From the NCBI GenBank assembly GCA_002292365.1, contig DBBU01000023.1, positions 1 through 32,767 on the forward strand: a stretch of DNA of 32,767 bases. Direction: 5' to 3'. The notes below the pieces were generated by a model that worked only from the letters and a program-made list of their open reading frames with translations, was not told the origin of the DNA and did not search any database. Both the position numbers and the translations under genes were made by a program. The stretch comes from Flammeovirgaceae bacterium UBA976 (lineage in GTDB: Bacteria; Bacteroidota; Bacteroidia; Cytophagales; Cyclobacteriaceae). Position 1 is the stretch's first letter. Each line of letters starts with the position of its first letter. This document shows positions 1-8,156 of the stretch, in pieces.

Positions 1-1
1 T

Positions 2-859
2 AATGGTAAAATCTTCGATGAGCATCCAGGAATTGAGCTCATGCATAAATTCACCGAGGCCTATGTGGCTGGAGATAAAGCAACTCTTGAGGTCCTTCTT
101 ACCGATGACTTTAAATCTTATAATGGTTTAACAACCAACAAAGACGCTAAGGGCAAAGATAAGCAGGGACTGATTGCAGAATCTACTTATTGGAGCAGCC
201 AGCTCAAAGGCTTTAAGATTACCAAGCGAGGAAAATCTTATCCTGATGCGTTGGAGTATAAGGAGTCAGGTACTTGGATAGATACTTGGGATGTTTTTTA
301 TGGTGTAGACAAAGAGACAGGATTCAAAATAGAAACCCCGGTAGATAGATCTTTTGTTTTAAGTAAAGATGGGAGTCAAATCCGTATGATGATTATCCGT
401 GCGAATACAGCTATTTTTCAAAAATATTGGGATACATTCAATACTATTGAGAATGGCACTATTTATAAAGATCATGCCTACATAAATACGGTCAGAACCA
501 TGATTTCGGCTTTTGAGCTCGGAGACTTAGATTTAGTTTATGAGCAATTTGACGATAATGCACAATTCAGTGACATCAATGCGCCAAGAGGCGAAAGTCA
601 TTCGAAAGCAGAAGAACGTACTCAAGTAGAAAATTTATTAACTTCATTCGAAATTATAAGTATGGATGAATATGGGTATCCTGATTATTTGTCTTACAAT
701 GGGGATGGATCCACGGTTTTATCTTGGTGGAACTTTCGTTTTAAAAACAAGGCCACCGACGCGGAAGTTGTTATTTTCATGCACTTGAGCCATAACTTCA
801 ATAAGGCAGGAAAGATCACCAGTCAAGTGGCTTACTATAATGGTAACTTATTAAATTAA
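2..859 (+). CDS. Tandem NTF2/SnoaL-like domain protein, 5' end outside window
   Basis: The reading frame is open from base 2, so the ATG at 41 is probably internal and the protein begins before the window. The visible 285 residues hold two copies of a cone-shaped NTF2/SnoaL-type fold. The first runs roughly from residue 10 to 135 (counting from the edge) and the second from 150 to 283. Each opens with a helix of the pattern 'F..AY..GD...L..LL.DD' or 'MISAFELGDLDLVYEQFDDNA', followed by beta strands rich in Trp and Tyr. No catalytic residues can be assigned. Such proteins are often small-molecule-binding or isomerase-like, and many in Bacteroidota are secreted. The signal peptide, if any, lies outside the window. 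A hairpin terminator follows directly. The domain call is a fold-level inference from the repeat pattern. Confidence 0.72.
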   Translation, partial: NGKIFDEHPGIELMHKFTEAYVAGDKATLEVLLTDDFKSYNGLTTNKDAKGKDKQGLIAESTYWSSQLKGFKITKRGKSYPDALEYKESGTWIDTWDVFYGVDKETGFKIETPVDRSFVLSKDGSQIRMMIIRANTAIFQKYWDTFNTIENGTIYKDHAYINTVRTMISAFELGDLDLVYEQFDDNAQFSDINAPRGESHSKAEERTQVENLLTSFEIISMDEYGYPDYLSYNGDGSTVLSWWNFRFKNKATDAEVVIFMHLSHNFNKAGKITSQVAYYNGNLLN

Positions 860-865
860 TATTTA

Positions 866-909
866 AAAGTCCCTTTTTTAAATCAAGAAAAAGGGATTTT
901 TTATTTTAT
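866..909 (+). terminator. Rho-independent terminator
   Basis: A nine-base stem TCCCTTTTT (870-878) pairs with AAAAAGGGA (888-896) and is followed by a T-rich tract. It lies a few bases after the stop codon of the NTF2-like gene. The stem is A/T-rich but perfect. Confidence 0.75.
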
Positions 910-924
910 TCCAATCTAAATAAT

Positions 925-2262
925 TTATAAGGTCCGATATGAACCGTCTAAATAAGTATTGGCTTTTAATTCAGAAAAGTTGGCTTTTTGGCTATCTCAA
1001 TGCAGGGTTTCATTGGAAAATCTGCGTGCAATAACCCCTAGCAGTATTGTTTCAGTCAGTTTGGCTCAGTAAGAAAACGGTGTGGTGGTTGTCGAATTCT
1101 CCAAACAAGCATTTACAAATTGGTGGTAATGCATATTGCCTTATACCTCAAAATCTCTGATAGGGGTACCCAGCTGAAAGCTATCAATTAAATCTTGATC
1201 AATTTCCACATAGGTCCCATCTACAATAAGTAGAGGTAATTCCATAAAATGGGGCAACAATAATTTGTCTTTTTCTCCCATAAACATGGCTCCTTGATCA
1301 GGTAGTGTGGCACCATCGGGTAATTCCAAATCACTGTGCATTTCTGGAGTATTGGGTCCATCATACCAAGACCATTTGATGGTTTCGGTCGTATACAGTG
1401 TTTGTGGGAATTCATAAGTTAAGGTATTTGCTTCAGAATAACCGAAACCGGTAGTTGGGCGGCAATTGTTGTTGATAGTTAACGGAACGTCCAAAGCCAA
1501 TACATTGTAAGGGGTATCAAAAATATGTACTCCCATATCACCTAGGGTACCGCATCTATAATCTAATAGTTTACGCCAGTTACCTGGATGGTAAACTTCT
1601 TTTTTAAAGGGCCTGTCCTTGGGTTCCGAGCCACAAATTCCAATCTAAATGTCCCGGGATTGGGTCGCTACCTTCCGGTTCAGGACCATCATATCCCTAA
1701 TTTTTAGGAGACTATGCTCGAACGGTACTTACTTTTCCGATGATCCCTGATTAAATGAGTCAAGTCGCTAATTTAAAGTCATAGAAAGAATGTACTTGAA
1801 TGCCCATTTGGGTCATGTGGTTTTTATCAGCCGCTAATTGATTCATCGCCCGATCATCAGTCGCATGATGCGTAAGAGGCTTTTGGCAATACGCAGGTTT
1901 GTCATGGTTCATGGCCATCATAGGAGCTGGAGCATGGGGATGATCCGGCGTGGAGACAATTACCGCATCGATTTGATCTTTTATTTCTTTGAAAAGATCT
2001 CGATAGTCAGTGAAGCGCTTGGCCTTGGGATGCAAATAAGCTGCAGCAGACAAGTTATTTGAATCTACATCGCATAGGGTTACTACATCAACCATTTCAT
2101 ACGATGAGATAGCCTTTAGATTCTCTCCACCCATATTGCCCACGCCTATATGAGCTGTTTGAAGCCTTTTTTTTCAGAAGTCTCCCAATCACAACCAGAT
2201 AGTAGGGTTAGTGAAGATAGGGCTGCCGTACTTTTTAGAAATTGGCGTTTGTTCATTTTCAT
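925..2262 (-). pseudogene. Gfo/Idh/MocA-family oxidoreductase, decayed
   Basis: The remains of a complete secreted NAD-dependent sugar oxidoreductase can be read from ATG 2262 to stop 925 by moving between frames. The N-terminus is a Tat/lipoprotein-like leader (MKMNKRQFLKSTAALSS, then LLSGC). A frameshift near 2150 leads to the Rossmann motif HIGVGNMGG, then IDAVIVSTPDHPHAP and the family lysine motif CQKPLTH, ending FYDFKLAT. Four stops follow in that frame, at 1760-1762, 1751-1753, 1712-1714 and 1697-1699. The last two fall where the family has Trp (A-W-S and N-W-G). Another frameshift near 1600 leads to LGDMGVHIFDTPYNVL and FMGEKDKLLL. A stop at 1141 is followed by recognisable tail, HYHQFVNACLENS and further. 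This family oxidises sugars or inositols. The gene cannot make a full product. Confidence 0.92.
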
Positions 2263-2272
2263 AGAGATCAGA

Positions 2273-2590
2273 TTAAAGTTTTTTTATTTTTATGTTTTTA
2301 AACCAAATAGGGTTGTCATGGTCTTGAAGTCCAATATATCCGGATTTGAATTTACCATAATTGGGGCGATCTTTCCATTTACCCTTATTTTTTCGATCAT
2401 ACCAATCCTCACTCTAGGGAATAAAAGAGAGTAATTTTTACACCATTGAGCCAATGCTCTACTCTTTCGGGAGTAAAAATAATTTTTGTGGTATTCCATT
2501 CACCCGCTGGTTTAATAATTTTTTTTGTAGTGTTTGGAGTATGCATGGCATAGTCGGCATCTGCTTTTGCCATTCTTTGAGGACCATATG
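2273..2590 (-). pseudogene. DUF1080 / 3-keto-disaccharide hydrolase, C-terminal remnant
   Basis: Reading leftward from about 2590 gives ADADYAMHTPNTTKK, KPAGEWNTTKIIFTPERVEH and WLNGVKITLFYSLE. Then comes an in-frame TGA. A one-base frame change continues as EDWYDRKNKGKWKDRPNYGK, FKSGYIGLQDHDNPIWFKN, ending at TAA 2273-2275. This is the C-terminal jelly-roll of DUF1080 proteins, including the conserved 'EWN', 'VEHWLNG' and 'GLQDH' motifs. Intact members are about 230-260 residues. Here only about 105 codons survive and the N-terminal half is missing. The stop lies 10 bases before the start of the dead oxidoreductase on the same strand. Such pairs are common in Bacteroidota, so this was one operon and both genes have been lost. 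Confidence 0.85.
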
Positions 2591-2765
2591 ATTGTTGTAA
2601 TTACTTCATTTAAAATCAATGATTTGAAAGGGATAGATAGACCGTTTTTTTTGGGTATGACTTAAATTATTCATTTTAGTGGCTAAATTTATGAGGAGAT
2701 GAAAAGGATTTAAATCAATTTTTTTCCAACTGCTTTTTTTATGCAGTTGTACGACTACTGGAGAT

Positions 2766-3419
2766 ATGACTGCATATAATCAAGATCAAAAGATAATGTT
2801 GCTGGATCAGGCTACTCCATCCTTTTCTTATCTTGCGCTAGGAGATAGTTACACCATCGGAGAAAGTGTTGAGTCATCTGGTAGGTGGCCCAATCAACTC
2901 ATAGATTCTCTTGAGGGGCAGGAAATTTATTTGGATTCAGCTACGATCATAGCCCAGACGGGTTGGCGTACAGATGAGCTTAAAGCAGCCTTGGCGACGC
3001 ATGATAAGTTTGATTACGATTTAGTTTCCTTACTCATTGGGGTCAATGATCAATACCAAGGAAAAACAGCTGCCAGTTACGAGCCAGCATTTGAGGAATT
3101 ACTCAGCCTAGCCATTGAGAGAGTTGGTGGAGATAAAGAAAGAGTATTTGTTTTATCGATCCCCAATTATGGATATACTCCTTTCGGTGTTTTGAATAGA
3201 GAAGGAATCACGACTGAAATAGCTGCGTATAACCAGATCAACAAAAGTATTACAAATGACAAAGGAATTTGGTATTTTGATATTACCGCTATTTCAGAAC
3301 AAGGGTTGTCAGATACTGCTTTGGTGGCAGCAGATCGATTGCACCCATCGGCACAACAATATGCATTGTGGGTCGCCGAAATCCTACGTGATCAATTATT
3401 CATTGATTCACTCCGATAA
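2766..3419 (+). CDS. SGNH/GDSL-type esterase, probable former lipoprotein
   Basis: This is a serine esterase of the SGNH hydrolase superfamily. Block I is GDSYT with nucleophile Ser28, block II has Gly66, block III is GVND (Gly92, Asn94), and block V has Asp190 and His193 in DRLHPS. All catalytic blocks are intact, giving a compact 217-residue domain. The frame is open upstream back to 2703. The codons 2718-2765 encode a hydrophobic stretch FFQLLFLCSC and then TTTGD, which is a lipoprotein signal with lipobox Cys at 2748-2750. No ATG starts that frame. The plausible start ATG 2699 (MKRI) is one base out of register and meets TAA at 2711. The annotated ATG 2766 may therefore be only the surviving internal start, giving a cytosolic enzyme, or the upstream shift may be a sequence error. 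The substrate is unknown. Confidence 0.8.
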   Translation: MTAYNQDQKIMLLDQATPSFSYLALGDSYTIGESVESSGRWPNQLIDSLEGQEIYLDSATIIAQTGWRTDELKAALATHDKFDYDLVSLLIGVNDQYQGKTAASYEPAFEELLSLAIERVGGDKERVFVLSIPNYGYTPFGVLNREGITTEIAAYNQINKSITNDKGIWYFDITAISEQGLSDTALVAADRLHPSAQQYALWVAEILRDQLFIDSLR

Positions 3420-3672
3420 ATTTTGTAGCCCAAAGCCTTTCTATTCGATCACTTAATGCTGGTCAATAGATGAAAATCATGAGAAATAGTAGTTTCAACT
3501 GATATAAAGGGTCCCATTTTCTTCCCTATTCTAGTCCTAATATCTGTTTATGATTTTCAAAATTAAATATGGATCTACAGCGCTCCTTTTGTTCCTTTGG
3601 GATTATCCTTGGACAGAATCAAGGTAGCTTGTGCTCTTTTAAATTAAATTAACTCAGTGGAGACGTAAAAAA
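3420..3672. other. Intergenic stretch without recognisable gene
   Basis: Between the SGNH esterase and the inverted repeat at 3673, no open frame with recognisable protein similarity, no tRNA-like fold and no clear hairpin terminator were seen. Stops are frequent in all frames. Confidence 0.5.
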
Positions 3673-3706
3673 TATTTAAATGTTAAGTTTACTTAACATT
3701 TAAATA
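3673..3706. promoter_or_regulatory. Perfect 16-bp inverted repeat, candidate operator
   Basis: Arm 3673-3688 (TATTTAAATGTTAAGT) and arm 3691-3706 are exact reverse complements separated by TT. The core CTTAACATT recurs a third time at 3726-3734, between the palindrome and the ATG at 3741. A TATAAT sequence lies at 3709-3714, just after the palindrome. The layout fits a repressor or activator site controlling the ExbB-like gene. The XRE-type regulator at 4593 is a natural candidate to bind it. A tail-less hairpin role is possible but less likely, because no T-run follows. Confidence 0.6.
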
Positions 3707-3740
3707 CCTATAATTACAAAGCAAGCTTAACATTATTAAA

Positions 3741-4154
3741 ATGAAACTTAAAATATTTAGAATGATGGCAATGATTACAGGATTAATTGGAACAACTTTA
3801 TTTAATAGATTTTTAGAAGGAGGTGCTTTGTTTATGTCGCTCATTCTGCTTTGTTTGTTATTATCAATTTACTTTATGGTCAAAAGTTTTTTAATCCTCA
3901 ATACGGATAAAGAGACTTCAAAAAGGATGTTGAAACACATTGGAGATAGTGGAACCTTAGGCTTAGCTTTAGGTGTTTTAGGAGCGTTCATAGGATTAAT
4001 AACAGCTTTTGATGTCATTGAAGCAACAGGAGGAGCTGCTCCTTCGATTATTGCAGGTGGACTTAAAGTAGCCATTCTATCTCCTATATTTGGCCTTTTT
4101 ACCTTTTCATTTGCAAAATTGTCGATTATGGTTTTAAGATTAATTCAAAAATAA
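3741..4154 (+). CDS. Small MotA/TolQ/ExbB-like membrane protein
   Basis: The 137-residue membrane protein has about four hydrophobic segments, near residues 8-25, 28-48, 72-92 and 105-132. Residues 69-92 (GDSGTLGLALGVLGAFIGLI and on to TAFDVIEATGG) and the following stretch with SIIAGGLKVAILSPIFGL resemble the pore helices of the MotA/TolQ/ExbB proton-channel family. It is much shorter than ExbB or TolQ (about 220-240 residues) and lacks their N-terminal extension. No ExbD/TolR partner is adjacent, so energy coupling to a transporter cannot be assumed. The start follows a repeated CTTAACATT element directly and there is no Shine-Dalgarno sequence. A strong terminator lies downstream, making it a single-gene unit. 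Function is inferred only from the family resemblance. Confidence 0.65.
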   Translation: MKLKIFRMMAMITGLIGTTLFNRFLEGGALFMSLILLCLLLSIYFMVKSFLILNTDKETSKRMLKHIGDSGTLGLALGVLGAFIGLITAFDVIEATGGAAPSIIAGGLKVAILSPIFGLFTFSFAKLSIMVLRLIQK

Positions 4155-4177
4155 AAATTTGAGATGCCTTTGTCCAA

Positions 4178-4213
4178 AAAAGAAACTTCAATTCTTATTG
4201 AAGTTTCTTTTCA
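4178..4213 (+). terminator. Rho-independent terminator
   Basis: A perfect 15-bp stem, AAAAGAAACTTCAAT (4178-4192) with ATTGAAGTTTCTTTT (4197-4211), closes a TCTT loop. It stands 24 bases after the ExbB-like stop. Because both sides carry A/T tracts it could work in both directions, but it separates this gene from the next pair. Confidence 0.8.
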
Positions 4214-4267
4214 ATAGTATTTGGCTTCATTTTCCTGCCACTTTTTTACGAAAATCAAAATGATAAT

Positions 4268-4591
4268 TTGATTTCAATCAATAATTTAATTAGGAAAATT
4301 ACACCGATAATCATTTTTTCGGTGCTTCATTTTTCGACGGCTTATGCGGTGCTTGAACTAATTTTTAAAACCAAAACAACAATAGATGAACGAGATGATA
4401 TGATTAACTCTAAATCATACAAATTGGGTTATCTTCTCTATGAGTTATCTCTATTTGTTTTTATTGGAATGCTTTTAACTAATTCAATATTACAAAACAC
4501 GGGAGGTATCATTTTCTTAATTATTTCCCTACTTTTATTTGTGTCAATTGTTAAATCTATCTATCAGTTATACCTATACAGAACCTCTTAA
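4268..4591 (+). CDS. DUF2178-like small membrane protein
   Basis: This 107-residue protein has about four predicted membrane helices, near residues 10-30, 52-70, 75-94 and its end. Between helices 1 and 2 lies TTIDERDDMINSKSYKLGY. It matches the 'DERD..I..KA.k.gy' signature of DUF2178-type proteins, which commonly sit beside a small XRE regulator. The start is uncertain: the frame has no ATG before residue 43, and a TTG at 4268 is the only common start codon near the beginning. The stop TAA is one base before the ATG of the regulator, so the two are translationally coupled. The pairing is seen in many bacteria and archaea. Its biochemical role is unknown. Confidence 0.62.
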   Translation: MISINNLIRKITPIIIFSVLHFSTAYAVLELIFKTKTTIDERDDMINSKSYKLGYLLYELSLFVFIGMLLTNSILQNTGGIIFLIISLLLFVSIVKSIYQLYLYRTS

Positions 4592-4592
4592 G

Positions 4593-4790
4593 ATGGTTTT
4601 AAAAAATAATTTAAAAGAGTTTAGACACAAAAAAAACCTCACTCAAGATGATCTTGGTAAAAGTGTAGGTGTGAGTCGGCAAACTATAATTTCCATTGAA
4701 AGATATCGGTATAAGCCAAGTTTAGAGTTAGCCATGAATATGGCTAAAGAGCTGAATGTGAAAATCGAAAAGCTCTTTTATTTTGATTAA
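4593..4790 (+). CDS. XRE-family HTH transcriptional regulator
   Basis: This 65-residue protein is essentially a single Cro/C1-type helix-turn-helix: LKEFRHKKNLTQDDLGKSVG, then VSRQTIISIERYRYKPSLEL and AMNMAKELNVKIEKLFYF. It belongs to the short class, with no sensor domain, that accompanies DUF2178-like membrane proteins. The ATG at 4593 is chosen because the HTH starts there and it lies one base after the upstream stop. An upstream in-frame TTG at 4539 lies inside the previous gene and would add unrelated residues. The likely role is regulation of its own operon, and perhaps of the palindrome at 3673-3706. This is inference from position. Confidence 0.9.
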   Translation: MVLKNNLKEFRHKKNLTQDDLGKSVGVSRQTIISIERYRYKPSLELAMNMAKELNVKIEKLFYFD

Positions 4791-4963
4791 GTAATCAGTC
4801 ATTTAAAGTGTAATTTTGAAAATTTATAATTCTATTTTACCCAGTAGAAAAGCTGATAGCATTGCTTTATTGGAAATTCTAATTCCAAAAGCATATTCAC
4901 AACGCTGTTAGGTCGATTCATAGATCATCAGAATAGGCCAAGGCTTTTTTCTTTTGACAAGTT

Positions 4964-6436
4964 TCAATATTTAGCGGATTGTCCTGCTGCGGGAGTACTC
5001 TGCTTTATGAAATCCCTAATGTCATCGTTGGCCTTGATTAAATCTTCCTTACGCAAGTACATCATGTGACCTGATCGGTAACCTTCAAATCTAAAACGAT
5101 CTTTTAGTTGACCACTCGGATCTATTTGCCACATGGTATATTTTGCATCGAAATATTGGGTTGCACCATCGTAAAAGCCCGATTGAATCATCACATTTAA
5201 GTAGGGATTTTCGGCCATGGCTTTTCTCAGATTTTCTCCTGTTTGATTATTGGATCGATCCCAGGGATGTACCGGACCAAACATATTATACTTGAGGTCA
5301 GTTTGATAATTGAGTACATTCTTGTAGTAATAGTTTACAGCGGGTGTAAATGAATGCAACCATGAGGTCAACTCTGAGTTGTAATCAGGACTAGTGCCGG
5401 CATTCATACGGTCAATACCCTTATATCTCGAATCTAAACGCCCCACCGTATGGCCTTCTGATCGGAGTAATTCCTTCCAGAAAAATGGGGTAGGGACTGC
5501 AAGATTGTGATCTAAAATACTTTGTTTCGAGAGGCCTGAGTAGCGCGCCATTTGTTGGGCCACGGATTCCTTGTCTTCTGTAGGGACAAAGCCTCCTTTG
5601 GCCAAGGTGGGTATTAATTTATCAATCGTATAGGCCTCTACCTCTGGTAATATTTCTTCTAAATCTTTTTTTTGTAAATCCGGAGGAAGTTTCCCATGAT
5701 ACCATGCCGTAGCTGCAAAATAGGGTAATTCATTAGCTGCATCTACGGGCCCACTTCGATCAATACCAATATTTGTAGGTGAAACCAAGATGACTCCATT
5801 TAAGTACATCCATTGTTCCTCTTGGAGCTCTAGGGCCAAACCAGAAACGCGTGTAGTACCATAACTTTCTCCGATCAAGTATTTTGGAGATTCCCATCTG
5901 TTGGCCCTTGAAACAAAGGTATTGAGCCATTCAGCTAAATATTTAATATCGGAATTTACTCCAAAGAAGGTTTCTCGTTTGGTTTCAGGATCAGTGATTC
6001 TGGAAAAGCCCGTGTTAATGGGGTTGACAAATACAATATCAGCAATATCTAAGATGGAATACGGATTAGTTTTGATTCCATAGGGTTGTACTGGAAATCC
6101 TTCGTCATCAATTTTAAGGATGGAGGGCCCGGTATAGGCCAAGTGCATCCAAACAGAACCCGATCCGGGTCCACCATTAAATGAAATAATCAAAGGACGC
6201 ATAGGCTTTCGATCTATGTCAGTTCGTTCATAATAGGTATAATGTACGGCAGCAATAGTTCCACCGTCCTCATCCCAAACTGGTTGCGTTCCTGTAGTGG
6301 CTTGAAAAGTTATTTTTTGACCTTTAATGATTGTTTGATGTTGGGAGGTGACCACTTTATCAATTTCAATAGATCTATCTTGTCCCGAAAGGTGTCCTCC
6401 CCATAGGAGGCCAATAGAAAAGAGTATATATTTCAT
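4964..6436 (-). CDS. Secreted serine carboxypeptidase, family S10
   Basis: This enzyme removes C-terminal residues from peptides outside the cytoplasm. Residues 1-19 form a signal peptide ending in SGQ. The oxyanion-region motif FNGGPGSGS lies at 86-94. The catalytic triad is Ser191 in GESYGT, Asp423 in FYDGAT and His457 in SGHMMYL. The mature domain is complete at about 470 residues, with the helical cap insertion roughly at 230-350, as in other bacterial S10 enzymes. It is transcribed alone. The upstream gap of about 210 bases to the CsgG-family gene shows only imperfect -7 matches such as TAGATTTA. Peptide scavenging is the probable role, since the organism encodes several secreted peptidases, but no substrate can be named. 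Confidence 0.93.
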   Translation of the reverse strand: MKYILFSIGLLWGGHLSGQDRSIEIDKVVTSQHQTIIKGQKITFQATTGTQPVWDEDGGTIAAVHYTYYERTDIDRKPMRPLIISFNGGPGSGSVWMHLAYTGPSILKIDDEGFPVQPYGIKTNPYSILDIADIVFVNPINTGFSRITDPETKRETFFGVNSDIKYLAEWLNTFVSRANRWESPKYLIGESYGTTRVSGLALELQEEQWMYLNGVILVSPTNIGIDRSGPVDAANELPYFAATAWYHGKLPPDLQKKDLEEILPEVEAYTIDKLIPTLAKGGFVPTEDKESVAQQMARYSGLSKQSILDHNLAVPTPFFWKELLRSEGHTVGRLDSRYKGIDRMNAGTSPDYNSELTSWLHSFTPAVNYYYKNVLNYQTDLKYNMFGPVHPWDRSNNQTGENLRKAMAENPYLNVMIQSGFYDGATQYFDAKYTMWQIDPSGQLKDRFRFEGYRSGHMMYLRKEDLIKANDDIRDFIKQSTPAAGQSAKY

Positions 6437-6645
6437 AACTATGTAGTCAAGTCTTAATTTGAAAAAGCGACTTACTCATAAATCTATAAAATCTAATAGT
6501 AATTCATCTTAAAGATCTATGAAAGAATGATAGGATAGATGAACGGTTTGTATTTGATTTGTTTAAAATGATATTAATTAAAAAGCGCAGCCAAGGGGAT
6601 TTATAATCACCTCGATGATAACATTAAAACTTGTAAAATTTAAAC

Positions 6646-8010
6646 TTATTCAAAAGTTTCACGAACATAATTACTGATCTTCCGATATAACGTTTGAGCA
6701 GCAAACTCATTAGCGGGTTTCATCATTTCGTTTTGGGTAGGAAATCGGAGTTCAGTTATTGGCATCTCATCAGGAATGGCTCTTTTGTCTCCTTGAAAGG
6801 ATGACATCCAAATATAGTTCCACTCGTATTCCCCATTCACCTCACCCATATCAAGCAATGTACCAGTTGAGACATCAAAAATTTTATAGGTTGCTGATAA
6901 AACTGCGTTAGAAAACTTTTGATTCATTTGGGCTGTAGCTGAAACATCATCTTTTATGGAACGCGTGCGTTCTTCACCATTTTTGTCGAGGTATTTTTCT
7001 TTTCCAACTATGACCCTCTCTGTGAATTCTTGAAGATAAGGTTTTGCCATTTGTCGATCGACGTCTGCCCGATCGATACTTCCCACACATAAAACATCTG
7101 CGCCAAGTAATTTTCCAAAATTAGACGCATCAGAAGGGTCCATAATTTCAGACTCCCTCAAGCCATATTCTAGCATCAGGGCATTCATTTGCGTTCTATC
7201 TAAAACCTCAAAGAATTCAAATTGCTTAGCATCAGCAATAAATTTTTTTAATACACTATTGACAATGAGATCACCCATTTGGCTAAAATTCCCCCCTGAT
7301 TTAAATGCGGCAAACCCCATTCTCGTAACAGCTAATTTTTTCAAATCAATATATTTTTTCCGAGCATCTAGGTAATTGGGTATGTATTCATAAGCCCATT
7401 TAAAATGTTTAGCAGCTTCTTTGTGGGCTTGTTTTTGATTTTGTTTAGCCAAATGGGTACCTTTTTCATAATGCATTTTTGCAGCCATTTGAAGACTTTC
7501 GTCAAACAATATTTTGGAGGTATTTATTTGATTTTCATAGGTCTCAATCGATATGATTACATCGGTATCTCTTCTTTTAACCGCTTTGAACTTGTAAGGA
7601 TGTAGATTATTTAAAACATCACAATATCGATTCATGACTCGGTATATATTGAGTATGTCAGCACGCTGAGTTACTGTCTGATCACTGACAAAAGAGATAG
7701 ATTTCTTTTGTAAAGTAGTTATTTTTTGTAAATTTTTGTTGATTGTGTTGTTGTAATGGCTTATTAAAAAATTTTGCGCTTTAGAAACCTGGTTTTTGTT
7801 TTCTGCCTTTTTCAAGGCCTGAGCAGAATGAACAAGCCCCTGGTTATAAGCCCCTTTTTTAAAAGATTTCTTGGCTGCTTTATTAGAAATCTTGGCGCTT
7901 TTTCCTTCAGTGATATAATGAGAATTCAACGAATAATTAGGCTGTCCTTTCAATTTTAAAAACATGAACATCCCTATGAAAAGGATCCATAACGTCTTTG
8001 ATATTTTCAT
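6646..8010 (-). CDS. CsgG-family secreted protein with N-terminal helical region
   Basis: Residues 1-22 form a signal peptide ending KGQ. Residues 35-105 are a Lys/Ala-rich helical stretch. Residues 165-225 look TPR-like (ESLQMAAKMHYEKGTHLAK, then HKEAAKHFKWAYEYIPNY). From 227 on is a CsgG-type domain: RMGFAAFKSGG, FEFFEVLDRTQMNALMLEYG and ASNFGKLLGADVLCVGSI, extending to about residue 425. CsgG in Escherichia coli is the outer-membrane curli export pore and a lipoprotein. This protein lacks the lipobox and the other curli genes are not adjacent, so it should not be named csgG. Related multi-domain proteins in Bacteroidota are of unknown function and probably periplasmic or peripheral to the outer membrane. 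Confidence 0.8.
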   Translation of the reverse strand: MKISKTLWILFIGMFMFLKLKGQPNYSLNSHYITEGKSAKISNKAAKKSFKKGAYNQGLVHSAQALKKAENKNQVSKAQNFLISHYNNTINKNLQKITTLQKKSISFVSDQTVTQRADILNIYRVMNRYCDVLNNLHPYKFKAVKRRDTDVIISIETYENQINTSKILFDESLQMAAKMHYEKGTHLAKQNQKQAHKEAAKHFKWAYEYIPNYLDARKKYIDLKKLAVTRMGFAAFKSGGNFSQMGDLIVNSVLKKFIADAKQFEFFEVLDRTQMNALMLEYGLRESEIMDPSDASNFGKLLGADVLCVGSIDRADVDRQMAKPYLQEFTERVIVGKEKYLDKNGEERTRSIKDDVSATAQMNQKFSNAVLSATYKIFDVSTGTLLDMGEVNGEYEWNYIWMSSFQGDKRAIPDEMPITELRFPTQNEMMKPANEFAAQTLYRKISNYVRETFE

Positions 8011-8156
8011 TTATTAAGTGGAATTTGAATTTAAGCTTTTATATTTTAGCTGATAAAGGTAGATTAATTATTTATTAATTTAGGCAATTATTTTATGAGG
8101 AACTATCAGTTGAAATTACATCTTTTTATATTGAAAATGTATGGTTGAATGGGTAA

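Noticed and set aside
2150..2434. Open frame of 94 codons on the plus strand over the decayed oxidoreductase and DUF1080.
   Set aside because: It is the shadow of the minus-strand pseudogene remnants, which are recognisable in detail. The plus translation has no family-like pattern.
3741..4154. Naming the membrane protein exbB.
   Set aside because: It is too short and has no ExbD partner, so only family resemblance is stated.
4816..4914. A GTTAGGT core preceded by CAACGCT and a small hairpin resembles the end of an integron attC site.
   Set aside because: The left half of an attC (RYYYAAC with matching stem) is missing from the preceding 150 bases, and no integrase is seen. One seven-base core match is expected by chance.
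4908..4962. Terminator for the S10 peptidase gene at the GGCC-AAGGC sequence.
   Set aside because: The loop would be two bases, which cannot form a proper hairpin.
6646..8010. Naming the protein csgG and inferring a curli system.
   Set aside because: There is no lipobox and no csgA, csgB, csgE or csgF neighbour; only the CsgG-type fold is supported.
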